Below are positions 16,061-25,127 of a stretch of DNA of 64,000 nt, in pieces. Below the pieces are notes generated by a model. The model was not told where the DNA came from. It did not search any database and saw nothing but the letters and a program-made list of their open reading frames with translations. Both the position numbers and the translations under genes were made by a program. The stretch comes from DASYLJ01 sp964432595. GTDB taxonomy: Bacteria; Desulfobacterota; Binatia; DP-6. Position 1 is the stretch's first letter; the number at the start of each line of letters is the position of its first letter. The stretch lies in the NCBI GenBank assembly GCA_964432595.1, contig CAYSOF010000001.1, forward strand, positions 62,001 to 126,000, written 5' to 3'.

Positions 16061-17634
16061 TGCGGCCTCCACCATCGCCAGCGCCACCAGCCGGTGTCCT
16101 GCTCGGTGCCTTCGCCGGCGTCATGGGCGACGTTGCGTCGCTCGCGATCCTCGAGAACGTCCCCCCATCGGGTACGCTCCGCCATCTGCTCGGCGGTCGC
16201 GTCGGAGACGATGGGGCTGTCGATCCACGGCTCCCAGCCGCCGCCGAGGCTCTTGTAGATCGTCACGAGCGTGAGCGCCGCCTGGCCACGGCTCCCGACG
16301 AGCAGGTCCTGCTGCTCGACGAGGAGCTGCTGGGCGACCAGCACCGTCGTGAAGTCGACGGCGCCCTCGACGTAGCGCTTGCCGACGAGGTCGACGACGC
16401 GCTGGGCCTCGCGGACGCTCTGCGCGAGCTTCGCGGTACGCTCGACGGCGCCGCGATGGTTCGCGACCGCGCTCTCGACGTCGGCCTGCGCGCGCAGGAC
16501 GACCGCCGTATAGTCGTTGACGAGCGCCTGGTAGCGCGCGTCCTGCACGCGGACGTTGTTGGCGATGCGCCCGTAGTTCAGGATCGCCCAGCTGAACTGC
16601 GGCCCGCCGAACGCCTCGAAGCTGCGACCCTGGAAGAACTTTGCCGCGTCCTCGGCGTCGAGCGCGATGTTCCCGACCAGCGACAGCCGCGGCAGCAGGT
16701 CGGCCTTCGCGACGCCGATCTGCGCGCTCTGCGCCGCCAGCGTGCGCTCGACGCGGCGCACGTCGGGCCGGCGCCGCAGCAGGTCGGCCGGCAACCCGAT
16801 CGCGATCTCGGCGGGCGGCGTGGGGATCGGCGCCGGCTCCTCGCCGACGAGCTGCTCGACCCGCTGCGGGGTGACACCGAGGAGCGCTGACAACGTCGCC
16901 GCCTGCTCCGCGATGCGCGCCTCGAAGGCGGGAATCTGCGCCTCCGTCGAGTAGAGCAGGGTCGCCGACTGCGCCGGGTCGACGTCGCTGACCGCGCCCT
17001 CGTCGGCGCGACGTAGCGCGATGTCATAGCTCTCGCGCTGGATCTTCGCGTTCGCCTCGGCGACGGCGATGCCCTCCTGCGCCGTGCGGATGCCGATGTA
17101 GTTGGCGGCGACCTCCGCGAGCAGGGAGACCAGGACGTCGTCGTAATCGGCGACGGCGGCCAGCACCTCCGCGTCGGCCGACTCGATGTCGCGCCGGAAC
17201 CGGCCCCACAGATCGAGCTCCCAGGCGACGTCGAAGCCGGCGAGGAACTCGTCGAAGCTGCGCTCGGGCGGCGGGATCAGGGTGTTCTCGCTCGCGACGA
17301 TGCGACGATAGCCGCCGAACGCGCGCTGCGTCTGCGGGAAGAGCGTCCCGATGGCGATACCACGCCGCGCCTGCGCCTCGAGGACCCGTACCCCGGCGGC
17401 CTGCAGGGTCGGATTGCCGTCCCACGCCTCGACGATCAGCGCCGCGAGCACGGGGTCGTCGAACGACTCCCACCAGCGGCCGATCGGCTCGGCGGCGGGG
17501 GCGATGCCCTGCGAGTCGCCCGCGACCCAGCCGTCGGCGACCGGTGCGTTCGGACGCTCGTAGTCCGGTCCGATCATCATGCAGCCCGACGCCCCGATCG
17601 CGATGACGGCCAGCAGGACGACGAGTCGGTCCAC
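16054..17634 (-). CDS. Outer-membrane efflux channel lipoprotein (NodT/OprM type)
   Basis: A 526-residue TolC-like outer-membrane factor with two OEP repeats. A signal ending in the lipobox IGASGC is followed by MIGPDYERP, typical of NodT/OprM lipoproteins. Repeat marks include WELDLWGRFRRDIESADA and PQFSWAILNYGRI; PADLLRRRPDVRRVE is also canonical. The last 30 residues are rich in Trp and Arg and look like a non-conserved tail. GTG at 17634 has AGGAG 10 bases upstream. GTG at 17652 is an alternative that would overlap the stop of a 14-codon frame (17693-17649). It is first in the OMF-MFP-RND operon. Confidence 0.92.
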   Translation of the reverse strand: MDRLVVLLAVIAIGASGCMMIGPDYERPNAPVADGWVAGDSQGIAPAAEPIGRWWESFDDPVLAALIVEAWDGNPTLQAAGVRVLEAQARRGIAIGTLFPQTQRAFGGYRRIVASENTLIPPPERSFDEFLAGFDVAWELDLWGRFRRDIESADAEVLAAVADYDDVLVSLLAEVAANYIGIRTAQEGIAVAEANAKIQRESYDIALRRADEGAVSDVDPAQSATLLYSTEAQIPAFEARIAEQAATLSALLGVTPQRVEQLVGEEPAPIPTPPAEIAIGLPADLLRRRPDVRRVERTLAAQSAQIGVAKADLLPRLSLVGNIALDAEDAAKFFQGRSFEAFGGPQFSWAILNYGRIANNVRVQDARYQALVNDYTAVVLRAQADVESAVANHRGAVERTAKLAQSVREAQRVVDLVGKRYVEGAVDFTTVLVAQQLLVEQQDLLVGSRGQAALTLVTIYKSLGGGWEPWIDSPIVSDATAEQMAERTRWGDVLEDRERRNVAHDAGEGTEQDTGWWRWRWWRPQW

Positions 17635-17776
17635 GCGAATCGGGCTCCTCACGTGGCGGTGATCTTCTGCGAGATGTCGATCGAAAACACCATGCCCGGG
17701 CCGGCTGAGGGGCGGACCCTAGCGACGACCCGGGCGCGCCGTCTTGCCATTTCGCGCCATCGTGCGACGTACCTGG

Positions 17777-18784
17777 TCACACGCCGCTCGGGCCCCGATG
17801 CGCGCTCCGAAACCGCATCGGCGTCTCACCCGTCCAGCGACGGAACGCGCGGGTGAAGTGGGCGTGGTCCGAGTAGCCGACGTCCAACGCCACGTCGACG
17901 ATGCGCGCGTTGGTTTTCGCGAGCAGCGTCGCCGCCGTCGCCAGGCGGACCCGGTCGACGAGCGCCTCGTGGCTGACGCCGTCGGCGGCGAGCCGCCGCT
18001 GCAGCGTACGCGTGCTCGCGCCGAGGACGCTCGCCGTCTGCCGGATGCGCGGATAGCCCCGCCGCGACAGCGTCTCGACGACCTGCCCGACCGCCCCGAC
18101 GAAGTCCTCCGCGGGCGCGGACGCGTGCCACGCCTCGATGCTGCGCAGCGGCAGCCGCTCCACCGCGGGCCGCGCACGCAGCGGCGCGGCGAGGATCGCG
18201 CGCGGAACGGCCACGGCGCTCGCCGTCCGTCCGAAGTCGACCCTCGCCGCGACGTCGCAGGCGACCGCGGTCTCGCCGGTCTGGAGCTCGACGTGCTCCG
18301 GCCGCCAGTCGGGACCGGCGCCGAGCCGGACGAGCTCGATCGCCAGCATCGTCAGGTAGTGCTCCGCCTGCGCCCAGCGCTCGTCGACCCGGCCCGCGAA
18401 CGCATGGCACAGCGCCACGTCGGTGCCACGCGGCCGGAGCCACACGCGGCCGTGCGAGCTGAAGGCGCGATGATTGCGGACCAACGCGGCGAGCGCGTCG
18501 CCGACGGTGGGCGCCGTCGACACCATGCGACCGAACACCCCGAGCACATCGATCCCGCGCGCACGGCCCGCGCGGATCCCGATGCCCGCGATGCCTTCGC
18601 TCCGTGCCGCATGGTCCAGCAGGCGGATCGTGGCCGACGTCGGCAGCAGGCCCTCGGGGTCCCGCAACGCCCACTCCGGAAGCCCGACGGTCGCGAGCAG
18701 CCGCCGCGCCGGCGCACCGGTGCGCTCGAGGAACGTGACCGCCGGGGTCAGGAAGCACGCGCGTGTGAGGGCGATGTGCGGCAT
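17777..18784 (-). CDS. AraC-family transcriptional regulator
   Basis: A 335-residue regulator. The N-terminal half matches the ligand-binding domain of the OruR/ArgR-like AraC group (GLPEWALRDPEGLLPTSA then IGIRAGRARGIDVLG). The C-terminal 90 residues form the double helix-turn-helix, with ASTRTLQRRLAADGVSHEAL and VALDVGYSDHAHFTRAFRRWTGETPMRFR. It lies directly upstream of the efflux operon on the same strand, 143 bases from the channel gene, so it may control that pump. Ligand unknown. A short outer-membrane-protein remnant sits just before its start. Confidence 0.9.
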   Translation of the reverse strand: MPHIALTRACFLTPAVTFLERTGAPARRLLATVGLPEWALRDPEGLLPTSATIRLLDHAARSEGIAGIGIRAGRARGIDVLGVFGRMVSTAPTVGDALAALVRNHRAFSSHGRVWLRPRGTDVALCHAFAGRVDERWAQAEHYLTMLAIELVRLGAGPDWRPEHVELQTGETAVACDVAARVDFGRTASAVAVPRAILAAPLRARPAVERLPLRSIEAWHASAPAEDFVGAVGQVVETLSRRGYPRIRQTASVLGASTRTLQRRLAADGVSHEALVDRVRLATAATLLAKTNARIVDVALDVGYSDHAHFTRAFRRWTGETPMRFRSAHRGPSGV

Positions 18785-18787
18785 GGC

Positions 18788-18871
18788 TCAGAAGCCGAAG
18801 CGGCGGGTGAGCCGGAAGCCGACGATCGTCGCATCGTAGTCGTTGCCCTCCACGACGCCGCCGCAGTACTC
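18788..18871 (-). pseudogene. Fragment resembling the C-terminus of a beta-barrel outer-membrane protein
   Basis: On the minus strand, immediately before the AraC start, a frame ends YDATIVGFRLTRRFGF followed by TGA (18790-18788). Alternating hydrophobic residues and a terminal Phe are the classic outer-membrane sorting signal. Upstream codons in this frame (LNCVRCWEY) show no barrel pattern, so only some 25 residues survive. It may be a deletion remnant; chance resemblance cannot be excluded. Confidence 0.35.
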
Positions 18872-18938
18872 CCAACATCGTACGCAATTCAAGATGCAGT
18901 GTCGGGTTCTGCATGGCAGTCAGCGCTCGCTGACCGGG

Positions 18939-19340
18939 TCAGATCGGCAGGTGGACGATCTCGAGCTTCAGTCCGTCGGGATCCGGGAAGAAGACGGCGT
19001 AGTATCCGCGCACGTAGTCGTACTCGCGCGGCGGATCGAGGAGCGTCACGCCGCGTGCGACGAGCTCGCGCGCGACCTCGTCCACCTGCTCCCGCGTCTC
19101 CGCCCAGAAGGCGATCTCGCACAGCCCGACGCGGTCCTTGTGGAAGGTGTCGGCGGCGAAGCGCGGGTCGGCCTGCTTGATCCAGAAGCTGCCGCGCGGT
19201 CCCATGAACCCGACGCTCCGGCCGTCGTCGAGCGTCCACACGGCGCCGTAGCCGAGCTTCGGGCACAGCCACTCGTAGAACGGCCGCGAGCGGGCGATGT
19301 CGTTCACGTTGACGATGATGTGATGGACGCCGCCCGCCAT
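18939..19340 (-). CDS. VOC (glyoxalase) superfamily protein
   Basis: A 133-residue VOC-fold protein. It begins GVHHIIVNVNDIARSRPFYEWL, carrying the first metal-ligand His, and ends GYYAVFFPDPDGLKLEIVHL, where the final Glu is the usual last ligand. The middle VGLCEIAFWAETREQVDEVA supplies the second half of the repeat. This arrangement suits lactoylglutathione-lyase-like or ring-cleavage relatives, but the substrate is unknown. The start is 4 bases after the enolase stop on the same strand, so it is probably co-transcribed with it. Confidence 0.8.
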   Translation of the reverse strand: MAGGVHHIIVNVNDIARSRPFYEWLCPKLGYGAVWTLDDGRSVGFMGPRGSFWIKQADPRFAADTFHKDRVGLCEIAFWAETREQVDEVARELVARGVTLLDPPREYDYVRGYYAVFFPDPDGLKLEIVHLPI

Positions 19341-19344
19341 GACG

Positions 19345-20616
19345 CTACGCCTTGAACGGCGACGCGTAGCGGGCGCGGCTGCCGAGCTCCTCGGCGATCT
19401 CGAGGAGGCGGTTGTACTTCGCGGTGCGCTCCGAGCGCGCCGGGGCGCCGGTCTTGATCTGCCCGGCGTTCGTCGCGACGGCGAGATCGGCGATGAACGC
19501 GTCCTCGGTCTCGCCGGAGCGGTGCGACACGATGTTGCGGTAGCTCGCGCGCGCGGCGCGCGCCATCGTCGCGCGCGTCTCCGTGAGCGTGCCGATCTGG
19601 TTCACCTTGATGAGGATCGCATTCGCAAGCCCGTCGGCGATGCCCTGCGCGAGGATCTTCTCGTTCGTGCAGAACAGGTCGTCGCCGACGAGCTGCACCT
19701 TCTTGCCGAGCGCGTGGGTCAGCTTCTTCCAGCCGGCCCGGTCGTTCTCGCCCATCGCGTCCTCGATCGAGACGATGGGATAGTCGGCGCACCAGCGCTG
19801 CCACAGCGCCACCATGTCGTCCGACGAGACCCGTTTGCCGCCCGCCTTGTGGAACACGTAGCCGTTGCCGTCGGCGAGCTCGCTGGTCGCGGGGTCGAGC
19901 GCCAGCGCGACGTCGCGCCCCGGCTCGAGCCCGACGGCGCGGATCGCCTCGACGAGCAGATCGAGCGCCTGCTCGTGGCTCTCGAGCGCCGGCGCGAAGC
20001 CGCCCTCGTCGCCGACGGCCGTGTCGAGCTTGCGCTGGTGCAGCGTCGCCTTCAGCGCGTGGTACACCTCGACGCCCTGGCGGATCGCCTCGGGGAACGA
20101 CGGCGCCCCGTGGGGCGCGATCATGAACTCCTGGAAGTCGAGGTTGTTGTCGGCGTGACGGCCGCCGTTGATGACGTTCATCAGCGGCACGGGGAGCAGC
20201 GTCGCGTCGTCGCCGCCGAGCGCGCGGTAGAGCGGCTTGCCCGCCGCCGTCGCGGCGGCCCGTGCGGTGGCCAGCGAGACGGCGAGCAACGCGTTCGCGC
20301 CGAGCTTCGCCTTGTTCTCGGTGCCGTCGAGCGAGAGCATCTTCGCGTCGACGAGGTTCTGGTCGGCCTCGAGCCCCTTCAGCGCGCCCGCGATCGTGCC
20401 GTTCACGTTGGCGACGGCCTTCGTGACCCCCTTGCCCGCGTAGCGCTTCTTGTCGCCGTCGCGCAGCTCGACCGCCTCGCGCTCGCCCGTCGAGGCGCCC
20501 GACGGCACCGCCGCCATACCGCGCGCGCCGCCCTGCAGCGTGACCTCGGCCTGGACGGTGGGGAAGCCGCGGGAATCGAGGATCTCGCGGGCGTGGACGT
20601 TCTCGATCGTGGGCAT
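19345..20616 (-). CDS. eno: Enolase
   Basis: A 423-residue enolase, which interconverts 2-phosphoglycerate and phosphoenolpyruvate in glycolysis. Diagnostic stretches are AREILDSRGFPTVQAEV, PSGASTGEREAVELRDGD, the flexible catalytic loop region and metal-binding segments GDEGGFAP, SIEDAMGENDRAGW and LVGDDLF, then signature LIKVNQIGTLTET and SHRSGETEDAFIADLAV. Length and ends match the bacterial family. It is followed by a VOC gene 4 bases away and preceded by a methyltransferase by 21 bases on the same strand. PEP is also the precursor for the phosphonate pathway encoded downstream in the window, though they are not linked by an operon. Confidence 0.97.
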   Translation of the reverse strand: MPTIENVHAREILDSRGFPTVQAEVTLQGGARGMAAVPSGASTGEREAVELRDGDKKRYAGKGVTKAVANVNGTIAGALKGLEADQNLVDAKMLSLDGTENKAKLGANALLAVSLATARAAATAAGKPLYRALGGDDATLLPVPLMNVINGGRHADNNLDFQEFMIAPHGAPSFPEAIRQGVEVYHALKATLHQRKLDTAVGDEGGFAPALESHEQALDLLVEAIRAVGLEPGRDVALALDPATSELADGNGYVFHKAGGKRVSSDDMVALWQRWCADYPIVSIEDAMGENDRAGWKKLTHALGKKVQLVGDDLFCTNEKILAQGIADGLANAILIKVNQIGTLTETRATMARAARASYRNIVSHRSGETEDAFIADLAVATNAGQIKTGAPARSERTAKYNRLLEIAEELGSRARYASPFKA

Positions 20617-20637
20617 TGCCGTCTCCTTGCGGGGGCG

Positions 20638-21297
20638 TTAGGAGGTCGCCGGCGGCGTGCGGAGCACCACCACCCAGACCTCGGAGAGCAGGGGCATCAC
20701 CGGAACGATGCGCTCGAGTCGGAGCCCAGCCGCAGCGGCCTCGTCGGCGAGCTGGCGCCGCGTGACGCGCGGGCTGCGCTTGGCCGAGCCGCCGAACGCG
20801 CGGCGCACCGCGCGCAGGAAGCTCTTCAGCGTGTACGGATGACAGAAGGTCGCGATCAGCGGTCCGCTCGTGACGCCGGCCATCGTCCGCATGACCCGCG
20901 GGCGCGCGTCGGGCGGCAGGTGCATCATGAAGCGGCTGCTCAGCACCGCGTCGATGGCGCCGTCGCGGAACGGCGGCCGCTCGATGTCGGCGCGCACGTG
21001 GCCGACGGCACGCGTGCGTTTGTGCGCGACCTCCAGCATGGCACGCGAGATGTCGGCACCCAGCACCCGGAAGCCGCTTCTGTTGAGGAACCCGGCCATG
21101 ATGCCCGTGCCGCACGGCGCGTCGAGCACCAGGCCGTTCGCCGGCACGTCGGCGAACGCGCGAGCGAGCGCGCGCTCGAGCATGCGGAGATTGAGACGAC
21201 GCGTGAAGCTGCCGTAGCGGCGGCGCTCGTAGCGCTCGGCGTCGAACTCACGGTATCCCCATCGCGCGTCGTAGTCCGCGGCGGCGGGCTCGGCCAT
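20638..21297 (-). CDS. Class I SAM-dependent methyltransferase
   Basis: A 219-residue methyltransferase with SAM-binding motif I as VLDAPCGTG near residue 58, then GADISRAMLEVA (motif post-I), AIDAVLSSRFMMHLP (motif II) and a final strand VWVVVLRTP. The N-terminus WGYREFDAERYERRRYGSF resembles methyltransferases of lipid or small-molecule pathways, but the acceptor is unknown. It is divergent from the GT39 gene (65 bases apart), with a 6-bp-arm palindrome (21303-21317) between them that could be an operator. It precedes enolase on the same strand. Confidence 0.85.
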   Translation of the reverse strand: MAEPAAADYDARWGYREFDAERYERRRYGSFTRRLNLRMLERALARAFADVPANGLVLDAPCGTGIMAGFLNRSGFRVLGADISRAMLEVAHKRTRAVGHVRADIERPPFRDGAIDAVLSSRFMMHLPPDARPRVMRTMAGVTSGPLIATFCHPYTLKSFLRAVRRAFGGSAKRSPRVTRRQLADEAAAAGLRLERIVPVMPLLSEVWVVVLRTPPATS

Positions 21298-21362
21298 CCC
21301 GTCGGGATATCATCCCGGGCGGGGGGTCAGTCCAGCGCAACACGGGGCGCAGGCGGCTCCGT

Positions 21363-23063
21363 ATGACGGGTCGACGCGAGGCGCTCTTCGTCACCACCGC
21401 ATGCCTCGTCCTGTTCCTCACCGGGGCGGCCGACCTGCCCTTCTACACCCGCGGCGAGCCGCGCGAGGGGCTCGTCGTGCGCGAGATGCGCGGCACCGGC
21501 GCCTGGCTGGTGCCATCGCGTCCCGACGGCGAGCTCGCGCGAAAGCCGCCGCTCTTCTACTGGCTCGCGGCCACCGCGACGTCGATCCTGCCCGAGCGGC
21601 CCGAGCTCGCGATGCGGCTGCCGTCGGCGCTCGCGGGCACGGGCGGCGTGCTCGCGACCTGGGCCGTCGCGCGGCAGCTGCTCGGGCCGGCGGCGGCGCT
21701 GCCGTCGGCCCTGCTGCTCGCGACCAGCTTCGAGTGGACGCGCGCGGCGGGCGCCGCCCGCGTCGACATGGCGCTCACCGTCGGACTGACGTTGCTCCTG
21801 GCCGCCTGGACCGCGATCCTCGTGCAGCCGCGACGCGGCCTCCTCGCGATCGCGACCGTCGGCGCCGCCACGGCGACCCTGGCGAAGGGCCCGGTGGCGC
21901 TGGTGCTGCCCGGGCTGGTCGTGACGGCGCTGGCCGCGCTGCGACGCGACCCGTCGCTGCTGCGACGGCTCGGCGTCGTGCCGGTGCTGGGCATCGCCGG
22001 CGCGGTCGCGGCGCTCTGGTACGTCGCCGCGTTCGCGCAGCACGGGTGGGCCTTCATCGACGTCGTCGCGCGCGAGAACTGGCAGCGGTTCGTCGACAGC
22101 GACGAGGCCGACACCGGGCACTCGCACGGCGTCTTCTACCTGCCGCTCGTCGGCCTGGTCGGGCTGCTGCCGTGGACGCCGCTGCTGCCGTTCCTGCTGG
22201 CGCGCGACCGCGTGCGCTCGCTCGCGACGACGTTCCTGGCGACGTGGATCGTCGTCCTGCTGGCGTTCTTCTCGCTCGCCGACTCGAAGCGCAGCGTCTA
22301 CCTGCTGCCGCTGTTCCCGGCCGTCGCGCTGCTCGTCGTCGCGGGCACCGCATCGGGGTCGGACGATCGGTGGACGCGCGCGGCGCGCGTCCTGAGCACG
22401 CTCTACGCGCCGGCGCTGACGCTGCTGGCGCTGGCCGCGGGCGCGCTGTCGCTCGGCATCGACGTCGCGGCACTGCTGCGCCCGCTGCTGAAGCAGCGCG
22501 ACGCGATCGGCGCCGAGGCCGTCGTCGGCGCGATGCGTGCCGCCGGACCCGTCATCGCCCTGCTCGCGCTGGCGACCCTCGGCGCCGTGCCGTTCGTCGC
22601 CGAGGCGCGCAAGCGCGGCGACTGGCATCGGCTGGTCATCATCGTCGCCGCACTGTGGATCGCCTGGACCGCGACGTTCAACGCGCTGGTCCACCCGCAG
22701 ATCGCCGCCACGCGCAGCCTGCGCGCGTTCATGCAGCGTATCGACCGCGTGCTCCCCGGCGACGCGACGCTGTACGCGTTCTTCCCGCCCGATCCCGGCC
22801 TGCGCTACTACGCACCACGCCCGCTCGCCGCGCTGTCGACGTCCGATCCGGCGACGTCGCGTCACCTGCTCGTCTGGCAGGACGAATGGCGCCGCTGGCG
22901 GGACGCCGCCGGCAATGTGCTGCCGCCGGTCGCCGTCAGCGACGCGCGCGAGGGCCGGCGCGGCAACCTGGCGCTCGTGCTGCTGCCGCCGGGCAGGCCG
23001 GTGCAGGCGCCGGAGGCGAAGGACGGAGCGGCGCCCGACGTCCCGCAGATGCGACCGCGGTAG
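21363..23063 (+). CDS. ArnT-like GT39 family glycosyltransferase
   Basis: A 566-residue integral membrane glycosyltransferase of the PMT/ArnT (GT-C, family 39) fold. The first periplasmic loop has the catalytic acidic residues in YTRGEPREGLVVREM, followed by RKPPLFYWLAA; both blocks are family hallmarks. About a dozen hydrophobic segments follow, and SKRSVYLLPLFPAVALL is another typical segment. Such enzymes move a sugar from a polyprenyl-phosphate carrier to lipid A, protein or another acceptor on the periplasmic side. A second GT39 gene lies at 30620-32395. Acceptor and sugar are unknown. Confidence 0.85.
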   Translation: MTGRREALFVTTACLVLFLTGAADLPFYTRGEPREGLVVREMRGTGAWLVPSRPDGELARKPPLFYWLAATATSILPERPELAMRLPSALAGTGGVLATWAVARQLLGPAAALPSALLLATSFEWTRAAGAARVDMALTVGLTLLLAAWTAILVQPRRGLLAIATVGAATATLAKGPVALVLPGLVVTALAALRRDPSLLRRLGVVPVLGIAGAVAALWYVAAFAQHGWAFIDVVARENWQRFVDSDEADTGHSHGVFYLPLVGLVGLLPWTPLLPFLLARDRVRSLATTFLATWIVVLLAFFSLADSKRSVYLLPLFPAVALLVVAGTASGSDDRWTRAARVLSTLYAPALTLLALAAGALSLGIDVAALLRPLLKQRDAIGAEAVVGAMRAAGPVIALLALATLGAVPFVAEARKRGDWHRLVIIVAALWIAWTATFNALVHPQIAATRSLRAFMQRIDRVLPGDATLYAFFPPDPGLRYYAPRPLAALSTSDPATSRHLLVWQDEWRRWRDAAGNVLPPVAVSDAREGRRGNLALVLLPPGRPVQAPEAKDGAAPDVPQMRPR

Positions 23064-23114
23064 CGCATTTGCGTGTGGAGAGGTCGGTGGCGAGCTGGTA
23101 CGACGAGGCACGCG

Positions 23115-24224
23115 ATGACGCACACACCGTTCGACATCGATCGCAGCGTCGCGCAGTGCCGCATCGCCCTCTCGCTGGTGGCGCTCGTGGCGGTGTACGT
23201 CGATCCCGACACGCCGACGCTCGCGCCCTGGCTGCCGCTCCGCGGCGGGCCGTTCACGCTCGACCCGTACGCGCTGGCGGCGCTGCTGGTCCACCTCGCC
23301 TACAGCGGGACCCTCTACGTCGCGATCCTGACGAAGCGCGTCTCGCCGACCGCGCTCTTTCACGTCGCCACCTGGTGCGACGTCACGCTCGCCGCGGTCA
23401 TCGCCCTCGTGACCGAGGGCGCGACGAGCCCGTTCTACCCGTTCTTCGTGTTCGCGGTGCTCGCCGTCGGGCTGCGCGGCGGCCTGCGGCCGGCGCTGCG
23501 CGTGACCGTCGTGACCGTCCTGCTCTATGCGACGCTCATCGCGGTGTCGTACCCGCGTGGGGAAGACCTCTACCTGATGCGACCGGCGTATCTCGCCGTC
23601 ACCGGCTACATCGTCGGCTTCATCGGGCAGCGCCGGCTCGATTTGGAGGAACAGCTCATCGACCTCGAGGCCGAGGTGCAACGCCAGACCATCGCACGCT
23701 CGCTGCACGACGGCTACGCGCAGGCGCTGGCCGGCGTGAACCTCCGCATCGAGGTCTGCCGGCGCCTGCTCGCGCGGGGTGCCGTGGCCGACGCCGTCGA
23801 CGAGCTTTCGGAGCTCCAGCAGAGCGTCAACCGCGAGCACGACGAGCTGCGTGGCTACATCCGCTCGCTGATCGAGCGCGACGACGATGCGGGGCAGGCG
23901 GCGGCGCCGTCCGACACCAGCTGCGACGTCGAGGTTCGCTTCCACGCGCCGCCGCCGCTCGTCGAGCACGTGCTGCTCATCATGCTCGAGGGAGTGCGCA
24001 ACATCAGTCGCCATGCCCGCGCTCGCACGGCCCGGCTCGGTGCGCACACGGACGGCGCGGCGCACATCCACATCACCCTCGACGACGACGGCGTGGGCTT
24101 CGCCGACGGCGCGTCGCTGCCCTGGTCCATCGCGTCACGGGTCGACGAGTGCGGCGGCGCCGTCCGCGTCGTACGCAAAGCCGGCCAGGGCGCCCACCTG
24201 GTCATCGACCTGCCCACCGGATGA
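23115..24224 (+). CDS. NarL-type sensor histidine kinase
   Basis: A 369-residue membrane sensor kinase. The first 180 residues contain about six hydrophobic segments without a known sensory domain. The HisKA_3 phosphoacceptor is His198 in ARSLHDGYAQALAGV, and the HATPase region has NISRHARA and the G1 box DDDGVGF. The last catalytic segment (GQGAHLVIDLP) is short. ATG at 23115 is chosen over upstream codons that overlap nothing conserved. The stop overlaps the ATG of the response regulator (ATGA), so the pair is translated together. Signal unknown. Confidence 0.88.
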   Translation: MTHTPFDIDRSVAQCRIALSLVALVAVYVDPDTPTLAPWLPLRGGPFTLDPYALAALLVHLAYSGTLYVAILTKRVSPTALFHVATWCDVTLAAVIALVTEGATSPFYPFFVFAVLAVGLRGGLRPALRVTVVTVLLYATLIAVSYPRGEDLYLMRPAYLAVTGYIVGFIGQRRLDLEEQLIDLEAEVQRQTIARSLHDGYAQALAGVNLRIEVCRRLLARGAVADAVDELSELQQSVNREHDELRGYIRSLIERDDDAGQAAAPSDTSCDVEVRFHAPPPLVEHVLLIMLEGVRNISRHARARTARLGAHTDGAAHIHITLDDDGVGFADGASLPWSIASRVDECGGAVRVVRKAGQGAHLVIDLPTG

Positions 24225-24868
24225 CGGACGCGCCGACCACGCCGCTGCGGATCGTCATCGCCGACGACCACGCACTCTTCCGGCAGGGACTCCGCTCGCT
24301 CCTGCGCCTTCAGGAGGACCTCGTCGTCGTCACCGAGGTCGACAGCCTGAGCGGCCTCGACGCCCGGCTGAGCAGCACGGAGTGCGATCTCCTCCTGTTG
24401 GACCTGCAGATGGAGCGCAACGCCCTGCACGAGCTGCCGGCACTATGCCGGCGGGTCGCCGTGATCATCGTCACCGCCAGTGAGCGCATCGAGGACGCGA
24501 TGGAGGCGATCGGGGCGGGCGCGCGCGCCGTCGTGTTCAAGCGCTTCGCGATCGAAACCCTCATGGACGCGATTCAGGCCGTACGGGCCGGCGACGTCTG
24601 GACGCCCCCGGCACTCCAGAAGGCGATGGCGGCCCACTTGCAGGCGAGGCCTTGGCGGCGTCTGACGGCACGCGAACGCGAGATCGTCCGACACGTCGCG
24701 ATGGGCAAGCGCAACGCCGAGGTGGCGCGCGCGCTCTCGATCAGCGAGGTCACCGTGAAGACGCATCTGAACAACGTCTTCCAGAAGCTCGACATCCGCG
24801 ACCGCGTCGAGCTGACGCGATACGCGATCCGCCTCGGCCTGGTCGGGGTGCACGATGCCAAGAGCTGA
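24221..24868 (+). CDS. LuxR/NarL-family response regulator
   Basis: A 215-residue response regulator paired with the preceding kinase. The receiver domain has acidic DD (residues 15-16), phosphoacceptor Asp61 in LLLLDLQM, and conserved Lys107 in VVFKRF. The C-terminal LuxR helix-turn-helix (about 148-210) contains LTAREREIVRHVAMGKRN and ISEVTVKTHLNNVFQKL. It should bind DNA when phosphorylated by the kinase with which it overlaps by 4 bases. Targets are unknown; the exported Cys-rich protein downstream is a candidate only by position. Confidence 0.92.
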   Translation: MTDAPTTPLRIVIADDHALFRQGLRSLLRLQEDLVVVTEVDSLSGLDARLSSTECDLLLLDLQMERNALHELPALCRRVAVIIVTASERIEDAMEAIGAGARAVVFKRFAIETLMDAIQAVRAGDVWTPPALQKAMAAHLQARPWRRLTAREREIVRHVAMGKRNAEVARALSISEVTVKTHLNNVFQKLDIRDRVELTRYAIRLGLVGVHDAKS

Positions 24869-24950
24869 CGCGCGTCTCCAACCAAAGTCGTAGGCGAAAT
24901 CCTCCCAGGGTTAGTTGTTCCGCCGGTGTGGGTCGCGGGACGGTAGGGCA

Positions 24951-25127
24951 TGCCCCTCCGAAAGCGCGCCGACGTTCCCGATCTGCTGCGCGGCCCGACC
25001 GTCACCATCGACGTGCGGGTCGCCAGGGACCTGGCCCGCGCGCTCGCGCGGCAACAGGAGAGCGGCCCCCGGGACGTGCCCGGGATCCTCCGTACTCCGC
25101 GGGCGCAGCGAGTGCGCCATGCGTGAC
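24951..25127 (+). CDS. Possible small basic protein (unrecognised)
   Basis: A 58-codon frame (MPLRKRADVPDLL at the start, RVRHA at the end) fills most of the gap before the Cys-rich secreted gene and overlaps its ATG by 9 bases. It is Arg-rich with an amphipathic middle (VARDLARALARQQ). No homology is recognised and no strong ribosome-binding site is visible. It could be a real leader gene or a chance frame in GC-rich DNA. Confidence 0.25.

Noticed and set aside
8952..16258. Very long open frames on both strands (over 2300 codons each) across the efflux and SulP genes
   Set aside because: They are antisense or out-of-frame shadows produced by high GC content. They are dominated by Arg, Ala, Pro and His, and have no domain pattern, while the recognised genes in this region are complete.
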